Shown here: piece by piece, positions 1 through 6,712 of the stretch | How the letters are laid out: each line of letters begins with the position of its first letter | Numbering within the stretch: position 1 is the stretch's first letter | Assembly (NCBI GenBank): GCA_023411775.1 | Contig: JAEYOL010000052.1 | Coordinates: forward strand, 1-37,895 | Direction: 5' to 3' | From: Bacteroidota bacterium | GTDB taxonomy: Bacteria; Bacteroidota; Bacteroidia; Chitinophagales; Chitinophagaceae | Length of the DNA stretch: 37,895 nucleotides | Notes under the pieces: model-generated | Told to the model about the DNA's origin: nothing | Seen by the model: the letters and a program-made list of their open reading frames with translations, nothing else | The model's database searches: none | Made by a program: the position numbers and the translations under genes

Positions 1-1
1 C

Positions 2-1237
2 CGTCATATCATGCCCGGCACCGAAGAGCAACTTACTGAGCAAATGACGACCGCCTATATCGGCTTTGACCCTACCGCTGAAAGTCTTCATATCGGCAGC
101 CTGGTTCCAATACTTTTGCTGGTTCACTTGCAAAAAGCTGGTCATAAACCCATTGCACTGGTCGGCGGGGCTACGGGTATGGTCGGCGATCCCACCGGTA
201 AGAGCGAGGAACGGAATCTCCTGGATGAAGAAACGTTAAACCGGAATATCGCGGGGGTAAAACGACAACTTGAAAAACACCTTGACTTTGACCCGGCCAA
301 ACCCAATGCCGCTGAATTGGTCAATAACTATGACTGGTTTAAAAATATCAGCTTTATAGATTTCCTGAGAGATACGGGTAAACATATCACCGTCAATTAT
401 ATGATGGCAAAGGATAGTGTAAAAAAAAGGATCGAAGGTGAAGTAGGCATGAGTTATACCGAGTTCGCTTACCAACTGATGCAGGGTTATGATTTTTACT
501 GGCTTTATAAAAATAAGAACTGCAAAATGCAGATGGGCGGCAGCGACCAGTGGGGCAATATCACGACGGGTACGGAACTGGTACGACGCAAGGCAGGTGG
601 CGAAGCCTTCGCGTTTACCTGTCCCCTGATCACAAAAGCCGATGGAGGCAAATTTGGCAAAACGGAGAAAGGAAATGTATGGCTCGACCCTAAACTAACC
701 ACGCCTTACCAGTTTTACCAGTTCTGGCTCAATTCAAGTGACGATGACGCGTCCAAATGGATCCGGATCTTCACCTTTTTGAGTAAAAAAGAAATTGAAC
801 AAATCGAAGCGGACCATAAAAAGGACCCGGGTAACCGTCTCCTTCAAAAAAGATTGGCGGAGGAAGTAACCGCTTTTGTCCACGGAAAAGAGGAACTGGA
901 AAAGGCCATCGAGACCACGGAAAAATTATTCAAAGACCAGGCAGCGCCCGTGGAAAACCTGAGTATTGAAGATCTTGAAGGGATGGAAGGAGTTATCAAA
1001 TCCGACTTTGCAAAGAGTAAGCTGGACGCGGGTATTGATATTGTTAGTTTTTTAGCGGATACAAATATATTCCCGAGCAAGGGTGAGGCAAGAAAGATGA
1101 TCCAGGGCGGCGGGGTGAGCATCAACCGTAAAAAAGCGGATCTACAACAAACCGTCGATAGCAGTTTACTCCTCCACAAAAAATACCTGCTCGTTCAAAA
1201 AGGCCGGAAAAATTATTACCTGGTGGAAGCCAGCTGA
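2..1237 (+). CDS. tyrS: Tyrosyl-tRNA synthetase, 5' end outside the window
   Basis: Class I aminoacyl-tRNA synthetase that charges tRNA-Tyr with tyrosine in the cytoplasm. The frame is open to the window edge and reads R-H-I before Met-Pro-Gly-Thr-Glu-Glu. Family members have roughly 15-20 residues before that point, so the ATG at 11 is an internal Met and the true start lies upstream. Counting from that Met, the HIGH-type signature is HIGS at residues 27-30 and the second ATP-binding signature, in the KFGKT form typical of bacterial TyrRS, is at 214-218. The C-terminal 65 residues look like an S4 RNA-binding domain (the part around FPSKGEARKMIQGGG). The alpha/beta hydrolase gene follows 16 bases downstream and may be co-transcribed. 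Confidence 0.97.
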   Translation, partial: RHIMPGTEEQLTEQMTTAYIGFDPTAESLHIGSLVPILLLVHLQKAGHKPIALVGGATGMVGDPTGKSEERNLLDEETLNRNIAGVKRQLEKHLDFDPAKPNAAELVNNYDWFKNISFIDFLRDTGKHITVNYMMAKDSVKKRIEGEVGMSYTEFAYQLMQGYDFYWLYKNKNCKMQMGGSDQWGNITTGTELVRRKAGGEAFAFTCPLITKADGGKFGKTEKGNVWLDPKLTTPYQFYQFWLNSSDDDASKWIRIFTFLSKKEIEQIEADHKKDPGNRLLQKRLAEEVTAFVHGKEELEKAIETTEKLFKDQAAPVENLSIEDLEGMEGVIKSDFAKSKLDAGIDIVSFLADTNIFPSKGEARKMIQGGGVSINRKKADLQQTVDSSLLLHKKYLLVQKGRKNYYLVEAS

Positions 1238-1253
1238 TTTGTAGAGACCGACG

Positions 1254-1892
1254 ATGCAAAGAGTATACTTCATAAGCGGACTAGGAGCCGATAAGCGGGC
1301 TTTCTCTTTGCTGGATTTGTCGTTTTGTGAACCGGTATTCATTGACTGGATCCCGCCCATTTCCCATGAATCGCTAAAGTCGTACGCTATTCGTCTTAGA
1401 GCAGGGATACCTGATGCGCATCCTACCGTTGTTGGCGTTTCTTTTGGAGGTATGCTGGCAACAGAAATGGCGCGTGCAGATGATCATTTAAATGCCATCA
1501 TTATTTCCAGTAATAAATCTGCCGAGGAGTTCCCATTTTATCTCAGGTTTGGAAAATATGTCCCTGTTTATAAATGGATGCCTGACAGCTGGATCAAAAA
1601 AAGCAGTTACCTCCATTGGATCCTCGGACCCGGCGATAATAAACATAAAAAATTGTTGGAAGAAATTATCGCAGATGCAGATCCGGCTTTTTTGAAATGG
1701 GCGATCGAAGCCATCCTTCATTGGGATGAAAAGCGCGTACCCGCCAACGTAAAACATATCCACGGCACCGCCGATAAACTGCTATTATTTCGTTATGTAA
1801 AAGCCGATTTTACAATACCCGGCGGCACTCACCTGATGTCCCTCAACAAACCAAAAGAAGTCTCATCCCTGTTACAACAACTCATCAAATAA
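1254..1892 (+). CDS. Small alpha/beta hydrolase
   Basis: 212-residue protein of the alpha/beta hydrolase fold. The nucleophile elbow G-V-S-F-G-G lies near residue 65, after a beta strand reading V-V-G. A late histidine in the motif G-G-T-H near the C terminus is the expected third member of the triad, and H-G-T-A-D-K before it is the usual position of the acid. No signal peptide is seen, so it is probably cytoplasmic. The substrate cannot be told from the sequence. It starts 16 bases after tyrS on the same strand. Its 3' end faces cphB, and the 91-base gap between them is filled by a 10-base-period repeat. Confidence 0.85.
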   Translation: MQRVYFISGLGADKRAFSLLDLSFCEPVFIDWIPPISHESLKSYAIRLRAGIPDAHPTVVGVSFGGMLATEMARADDHLNAIIISSNKSAEEFPFYLRFGKYVPVYKWMPDSWIKKSSYLHWILGPGDNKHKKLLEEIIADADPAFLKWAIEAILHWDEKRVPANVKHIHGTADKLLLFRYVKADFTIPGGTHLMSLNKPKEVSSLLQQLIK

Positions 1893-1898
1893 ACCAAC

Positions 1899-1974
1899 TT
1901 CAACGATATTCAACCAGGTTCAACAAACTTCAACCACCTTCAACTACATTCAACCACCTTCAACTACATTCAAC
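1899..1974. repeat. Eight TTCAAC units at exact 10-base spacing
   Basis: The hexamer TTCAAC begins at 1899, 1909, 1919, 1929, 1939, 1949, 1959 and 1969. Each copy is separated by four variable bases (GATA, CAGG, AAAC, CACC, TACA, CACC, TACA). The last four units form two copies of a 20-base unit (CACC/TACA alternation). The array lies between the convergent 3' ends of the hydrolase gene and cphB. No hairpin or T-run typical of a terminator is present. Confidence 0.95.
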
Positions 1975-1983
1975 CATCCCAAT

Positions 1984-2877
1984 CTACTCCACCTCCACCT
2001 GCTTTTTCACCAACGCTCCCTCTCTCGCTTCTGGGAGAAATTTTCTTTCAGCAATAAGATAGCCGTTGCCTTTTTCGCAGAAATGAACTTTAAGGTTTTC
2101 GATGCTTACCGGGTTTCCTTCGGGAATATCCGCGATATTGGAATGTAAGATATCGTGTCCATCAATGATCATTACCAGCCCGCTGCCGATAGCCTCCATT
2201 TTATTTCCTTCTGTGATCAGCATGCCTGTATCCTCCCCCAGCCCGATACCGATACTACCCGGGTTGCCAGCCACTGCCTGGGCCAGGCGGCCGAATCTAC
2301 CACGCTTTTCAAAGTGAGAATCGATGATGAGGCTGGATATAAAGCCGAGCCCGGTTGTTATCTTCACCTCCCCTTTCAAATGAGCCCGCGTGGCATTACC
2401 TTCATAGATCATGGTATGACTCATGGCCATCGCTCCCGCGCTGGTGCCGGCTATTAAAAAATCTTCTTCCTGGTAGCGCTGTTTCATAATGCGCAAAAAT
2501 TCCGTTCCGCCGTCGGTAGCACTCAGCCGAAGCTGATTACCCCCGCTAAACATTACGGCATCACAGCGCCTGATACGATCAAGGTACTCCGGCTGATTGG
2601 CATCATGCCTGGTGCGTATATGCATTACATCCACATTGGTACAACCGATCTTTCCAAAAGCGTTCAGGTAATTTTCTCCTACTTCAAAAGGGATCATGGA
2701 GGCGGTGGTGATCACTTCGATCCGGGCGGTAGGTCCACCGGCTTCTTCAACTATACGGCGAAGAATACCCAGTTCGAAAAAGTTTAGATTATTCCGGTAA
2801 ATCTCTCCGGTTTCCAGGTTGGTGCCTTTGTCTTCTGCTCCGCCTACGGCTATTAGTTTTCCTTTAGGATGGCTCAT
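1984..2877 (-). CDS. cphB: Cyanophycinase
   Basis: Peptidase family S51 serine exopeptidase, which breaks cyanophycin (multi-L-arginyl-poly-L-aspartate) into beta-Asp-Arg dipeptides. The 297 residues match the usual length of intracellular cyanophycinase. The nucleophile Ser146 sits in G-T-S-A-G-A-M. A conserved D-S-H-F-E-K-R-G-R segment and the later G-I-G-L-G-E-D-T segment supply the His and Glu expected in this family. There is no signal peptide. It is transcribed away from cphA, and the 214-base gap carries promoters for both. A TACATTTG box (TAnnTTTG type) lies on this strand at 2906-2899, about 20 bases before the ATG. The pairing with cphA makes the assignment secure. Confidence 0.95.
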   Translation of the reverse strand: MSHPKGKLIAVGGAEDKGTNLETGEIYRNNLNFFELGILRRIVEEAGGPTARIEVITTASMIPFEVGENYLNAFGKIGCTNVDVMHIRTRHDANQPEYLDRIRRCDAVMFSGGNQLRLSATDGGTEFLRIMKQRYQEEDFLIAGTSAGAMAMSHTMIYEGNATRAHLKGEVKITTGLGFISSLIIDSHFEKRGRFGRLAQAVAGNPGSIGIGLGEDTGMLITEGNKMEAIGSGLVMIIDGHDILHSNIADIPEGNPVSIENLKVHFCEKGNGYLIAERKFLPEAREGALVKKQVEVE

Positions 2878-2898
2878 TCATTCAACTTTGATAAAGGG

Positions 2899-2906
2899 CA
2901 AATGTA
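2899..2906 (-). promoter_or_regulatory. Candidate -7 box of cphB
   Basis: On the minus strand this reads TACATTTG, a perfect match to the Bacteroidetes TAnnTTTG element. It places transcription start about 15 bases before the cphB ATG. No good TTTG -33 element is visible at the matching distance, so the call rests on the -7 box alone. Confidence 0.4.
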
Positions 2907-3091
2907 ATAGAAAAACCAGTTCAGTTCCGGCTTCCACCATTGCCCGGTTCTTAATTCTGAACGCTTAACAATAAATTATATTGCCATTCGGCAGTTGCCA
3001 TTTTCATCCCAATTAAACCTGTCACATTCCCGTCAAATCACACTTTGGTCACATAAAAGAAAAAAACTAACTTCCATAAAAGCTACTGTTT

Positions 3092-5755
3092 ATGAAAATA
3101 ATTGAGATAAAAGTCTTGAGAGGTCCGAACTACTGGAGTGTGCGCCGTCCGAGGCTGATACAATTAAAACTGGACCTCGAGGAAATGGAACAAAGGCCAA
3201 CGCATACCATTACGGGTTTTCGTGAACGGTTGCAAAACCTGCTGCCCAGTTTATATGAACATAGATGTAGCGAAGGTGTTCCCGGCGGATTTTTCAGCCG
3301 CGTGGATGAAGGCACCTGGATGGGTCATGTCATCGAACATATTGCCCTGGAAATTCAAACGCTGGCGGGTATGGACTGTGGTTTCGGCCGCACCCGGAGT
3401 ACGGGTGAAAAAGAAGGCGTCTATCATGTTGTATTCGACTATATGGAAGAAGATGCCGGCGTATATGCGGCAAAAGCAGCTGTAAGGATCGCAGAGGCAC
3501 TTATCAACAATGAGGAATATGATCTTGATACTGATATCCAGCAAATGCGTGAGATCAGGGAAGACACAAGATTGGGACCCTCTACCGGTTGTATTGTTGA
3601 TGAAGCAGCCAAAAGAGGCATACCGTATATCCGGCTCAACAAACAAAGTCTTGTTCAATTGGGGTATGGTGGGCATCAGAAAAGGATCCGCGCCACCATT
3701 GCTTCTACCACTTCTAATATCGCTGTTGATATTGCCTGTGACAAAGAGGAAACCAAAAACCTGCTGGAAGCAGCGGAAGTACCGGTACCCAAAGGCGTCG
3801 TGATTCGTACGGAGGCAGGACTCGTTGAAGCAATAGAAAAACTTGGTTTCCCCCTTGTAATAAAACCCATTGATGGAAATCATGGCAAAGGCAATACGAC
3901 CAATATCATCAATCATGAACAGGCGTTAAAAGCATTTGAAGCGGCAAAGGAATACGGTAGAAATGTTATTGTTGAAAAATTCATTACCGGGTTTGACTTC
4001 CGGGCGCTTGTGATCAATTATAAATTTATTTGCGCGGCACTTAGAACTCCAGCTTCAGTGACGGGTGATGGCGTAAATACTATCCGCTACCTGATCGATG
4101 AAACCAACAAAGATCCCCGCCGTGGTTATGGGCACGAAAAAGTGCTTACGCAGATCACTATCGACCAGTTCACTCAAAAAATGCTGGATGATAAAGGTTA
4201 TACGCTCGACACCGTTCCGGAAAAGGGTGAACTTGTTTTGCTCAAACCAACCGCTAATCTTTCTACCGGTGGCACATCTACTGATGTAACAGATGAGGTA
4301 CACCCTGCTAATATTTTCATGTTTGAGCGGATTGCACGGATCATCGGACTCGATATTTGCGGGATCGATATTATGGTAAAAGACCTTCGCTCTCCGATCA
4401 ACGAGATCGGCGGCGCCATACTGGAAGTAAATGCGGCGCCTGGATTTCGCATGCACATTGATCCATCTGAAGGTCTGCCGAGAAATGCGGCAGAACCTGT
4501 CGTCGACATGCTATTCCCCAAAGGCAGTATAGGGCGTATTCCTATCATCGCTGTGACTGGAACCAACGGAAAAACCACCACTACCCGCCTGGCCGCACAT
4601 ATCGCAAAAAGCGCCGGGAAAAAAGTTGGCTATACTACATCTGACGGTGTGTACATACAAAACCAGATGATGATGAAAGGCGATTGTACCGGTCCCGTCA
4701 GTTCCGCATTTGTATTAAAAGATCCAACCGTCGATTTTGCCGTACTGGAATGTGCAAGGGGTGGTATCCTTAAAGCAGGTCTCGCATTTCAAAATTGTGA
4801 TGTGGCTATTGTTACAAATGTTGCCGCTGATCATATCGGGCTAGGTGGGATAAATAACGTAGAGCAGATGGCGCAGGTGAAAGCTGTAGTACCGGAAACA
4901 GTTTTCCCGCATGGCTATGCAGTACTCAACGCGGATGATGACCTGGTATATAAAATGAAAGACGGCCTGAAATGCAATATTGCATTGTTTAGCATGGACG
5001 AAAAAAATCCGCGTATTAAAAAACATTGTGCCGGCGGCGGACTCGCAGCTGTTTATGAGAATGGATATGTCAGCATCATGAAGGGCGCCTGGAAAATAAG
5101 AGTGGCGGCGGTGAAAGATATTCCCCTGACTTTCGAAGGCAAGGCTGTTCACAATATTGCCAACACGCTGCCTGCCGTGCTGGCTACCTATATGTATCGC
5201 GACATCACGATCGAAGACATTCGCCAGGGTCTGCAGACATTTGTGCCCTCCTCTGCGCAAACTCCGGGACGCCTTAATTTCTTCCGATTCAAAAATTTCA
5301 CATTCCTTGCCGACTTCGCCCATAACCCACATGGTTTAAAATTATTATGTGATTTTGTCAGCAAACTTGACTTTAAACATAAGATCGGCATTATCAGCGG
5401 AACCGGCGACCGGAGGGATGAAGATATCCGTGAATTGGGAGAAATCTCTGCCCAGTATTTTGATGAGATCATCATCCGTTGCGACAAAAACCTGCGTGGC
5501 CGCACAGCAGAAGATATTATAGGGTTGCTGCGTGAAGGCATTGAAAAGATCAACCCCGCAACCCCAATTGTCACCATTCCCAACGAAGACGAAGCATTGG
5601 ATTATGCCTATGCCAATACACCTCCCGGCAGCCTGGTCACGATTATGTGTGATGTGGTAGCCAGGGCCTTAGACAAGATCCGGGAATTGAAGGAACGGGA
5701 AGACCGGCTACAGGAAGAGCGGCTCCCCGATCCTGCTGAAGCTCTAAAGAACTAA
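3092..5755 (+). CDS. cphA: Cyanophycin synthetase (CphA1 type)
   Basis: Makes the nitrogen and carbon storage polymer cyanophycin by adding Asp to the backbone and Arg to each Asp side chain, using one ATP for each. The 887 residues fit CphA1. Three parts are visible: an N-terminal domain (about 1-160), an ATP-grasp domain (about 215-475, with K-P-I-D-G-N-H-G-K-G-N) and a Mur-ligase-like domain (about 485-870) with the P-loop G-T-N-G-K-T-T-T-T at about 490. The N domain carries H-V-I-E-H at 79-83, an HxxEH pattern; that domain of some CphA1 enzymes is reported to hold a third, primer-making hydrolytic site. A possible promoter is TTTG at 3044-3047, 20 bases, then TAACTTCC, a weak match. The stop codon lies inside a G-rich intergenic repeat copy. 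Confidence 0.96.
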   Translation: MKIIEIKVLRGPNYWSVRRPRLIQLKLDLEEMEQRPTHTITGFRERLQNLLPSLYEHRCSEGVPGGFFSRVDEGTWMGHVIEHIALEIQTLAGMDCGFGRTRSTGEKEGVYHVVFDYMEEDAGVYAAKAAVRIAEALINNEEYDLDTDIQQMREIREDTRLGPSTGCIVDEAAKRGIPYIRLNKQSLVQLGYGGHQKRIRATIASTTSNIAVDIACDKEETKNLLEAAEVPVPKGVVIRTEAGLVEAIEKLGFPLVIKPIDGNHGKGNTTNIINHEQALKAFEAAKEYGRNVIVEKFITGFDFRALVINYKFICAALRTPASVTGDGVNTIRYLIDETNKDPRRGYGHEKVLTQITIDQFTQKMLDDKGYTLDTVPEKGELVLLKPTANLSTGGTSTDVTDEVHPANIFMFERIARIIGLDICGIDIMVKDLRSPINEIGGAILEVNAAPGFRMHIDPSEGLPRNAAEPVVDMLFPKGSIGRIPIIAVTGTNGKTTTTRLAAHIAKSAGKKVGYTTSDGVYIQNQMMMKGDCTGPVSSAFVLKDPTVDFAVLECARGGILKAGLAFQNCDVAIVTNVAADHIGLGGINNVEQMAQVKAVVPETVFPHGYAVLNADDDLVYKMKDGLKCNIALFSMDEKNPRIKKHCAGGGLAAVYENGYVSIMKGAWKIRVAAVKDIPLTFEGKAVHNIANTLPAVLATYMYRDITIEDIRQGLQTFVPSSAQTPGRLNFFRFKNFTFLADFAHNPHGLKLLCDFVSKLDFKHKIGIISGTGDRRDEDIRELGEISAQYFDEIIIRCDKNLRGRTAEDIIGLLREGIEKINPATPIVTIPNEDEALDYAYANTPPGSLVTIMCDVVARALDKIRELKEREDRLQEERLPDPAEALKN

Positions 5756-6003
5756 AGGAAATTTATTTTTTTGCCGGGGAGACGGGAAGAAAGGAAGATC
5801 ATTTTTTTTGGGGCCGGGGAGACGAGAAGACAGGAAGATCATAATTAAATAGCACATCCTTCCCGCCCTACCGTCTTCCAGGCTAATTAGGCCTTAAAGG
5901 AAATTTATTTTTTGCCGGGGAGACGGGAAGAAAGGAAGATAATATTTTAACCCTTTAACCTCAACCTTAATCTTACCCTTCCCGCCTCCCCTTCTTCCCA
6001 GCC
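5753..6003. repeat. Cluster of G-rich intergenic repeats in both orientations
   Basis: This holds nearly all of the gene-free stretch between cphA and the tRNA. A roughly 46-base direct repeat (start TAAAGGAAATTTATTTTT, then the G-rich core) occurs at 5753-5799 and 5895-5940. The core GCCGGGGAGACGGGAAG is at 5773-5789 and 5914-5930, with a variant at 5813-5829. Inverted copies are at 5859-5883 and 5978-6003. GGGGAGACGGGAAG (5917-5930) can pair with CTTCCCGCCTCCCC (5978-5991) with one mismatch, giving a strong hairpin. Related copies occur near 25619-25970 and at 36462-36478. Confidence 0.85.
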
Positions 6004-6021
6004 ATTAAAAACCCTCTCCAA

Positions 6022-6053
6022 TTTGGCTGTAAAAAGATCAACCCTTATTTTTG
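6022..6053 (+). promoter_or_regulatory. Promoter of tRNA-Gln
   Basis: TTTG at 6022-6025, a 20-base spacer, then TATTTTTG at 6046-6053. Both elements match the Bacteroidetes consensus exactly. The predicted start is about 20 bases before the mature tRNA. Confidence 0.7.
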
Positions 6054-6080
6054 CATCCCAATTTAAAAATTGGATGGTAC

Positions 6081-6151
6081 TGAGCTATGGTGTAACGGTA
6101 GCACTACAGATTTTGGTTCTGTCTGTCTAGGTTCGAATCCTAGTAGCTCAA
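6081..6151 (+). tRNA. tRNA-Gln (anticodon TTG)
   Basis: A full cloverleaf can be drawn. The acceptor stem is TGAGCTA (6081-6087) with TAGCTCA (6144-6150). The D stem is GTGT/GCAC with one G-T pair. The anticodon stem is ACAGA/TCTGT around the loop TTTTGGT, giving anticodon TTG, which reads CAA (Gln). The T stem is CTAGG/CCTAG around TTCGAAT. The discriminator base is A and CCA is not encoded. It has its own promoter upstream and a terminator 8 bases downstream, so it is a single-gene unit. Confidence 0.96.
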
Positions 6152-6158
6152 CCGGTTA

Positions 6159-6186
6159 GGGAGGACGATGGTCTTCCCTTTTTTTT
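6159..6186 (+). terminator. Rho-independent terminator after tRNA-Gln
   Basis: GGGAGGAC (6159-6166), loop GATG, GTCTTCCC (6171-6178) form an 8-bp stem with one G-T pair, followed by eight T residues. It sits between the tRNA and the convergent DinB-family gene. Confidence 0.85.
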
Positions 6187-6202
6187 AACCCTGATTAGAG
6201 GA

Positions 6203-6646
6203 TTACCTTTTATATAGAACAAAATCGCTCACCAGTGGTATGAGGCCTGATTGCCGGAATTCAGTTGCAATCTGGCCGCGGTGGTAAGTGCCGTGGTTGA
6301 TAATATGAAAAACGATATCCCGCAATCGGTTACTGAATTTATCTCCACGCGTCGTGGTGTAGTTGATCATAAGATCAAGATCATACTTGTCCAGGATACG
6401 CAATGAATCTACGTAATTCTGTTTATCAATATCCCTGCACGCCTCCACTGGATGAATATCCCAGACACCAAAATTAGTTTGGCCATGTTCAATCCTGCTG
6501 TTCCAAATATTGTGGGCATTGAGAATATGGCTGTATAGCTTAATGGATTTCTCAGACGTTTTGCTGGTTTCATTAACAAATACATCACCCAATTCCTGGT
6601 TGAAATGGTAGTTGTATTCAAGTAGCTCCCGAAAAAACTGTTTCAT
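6203..6646 (-). CDS. DinB-family protein
   Basis: 147-residue protein of the DinB / YfiT-like four-helix-bundle family, whose members usually bind a metal ion through three histidines. The C-terminal H-I-I-N-H-G-T-Y-H-R-G-Q-I segment (about residues 114-126) is the characteristic motif. An earlier H-I-L-N-A-H-N-I-W-N segment (about 41-50) supplies the other histidine. The family includes thiol-transferase-like enzymes, but the substrate here is unknown. It is a stand-alone gene that is convergent with tRNA-Gln and divergent from the TonB-dependent receptor, with a gap of only 66 bases to the latter. Confidence 0.85.
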   Translation of the reverse strand: MKQFFRELLEYNYHFNQELGDVFVNETSKTSEKSIKLYSHILNAHNIWNSRIEHGQTNFGVWDIHPVEACRDIDKQNYVDSLRILDKYDLDLMINYTTTRGDKFSNRLRDIVFHIINHGTYHRGQIATEFRQSGLIPLVSDFVLYKR

Positions 6647-6712
6647 ATCATTTGGTTTCCTTCTCGAAATATAAAAACTCTTTGTGTACTTTTACGATAA
6701 GTTTGATATTAT

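Noticed and set aside
1899..1974. The TTCAAC array as a CRISPR
   Set aside because: Repeats are 6 bases and spacers 4 bases, far below CRISPR sizes, and no cas genes are nearby.
3251..3916. Long antisense frame (221 codons) inside cphA
   Set aside because: It lies wholly opposite well-conserved cphA sequence and its translation shows no family features, so it is a shadow frame.
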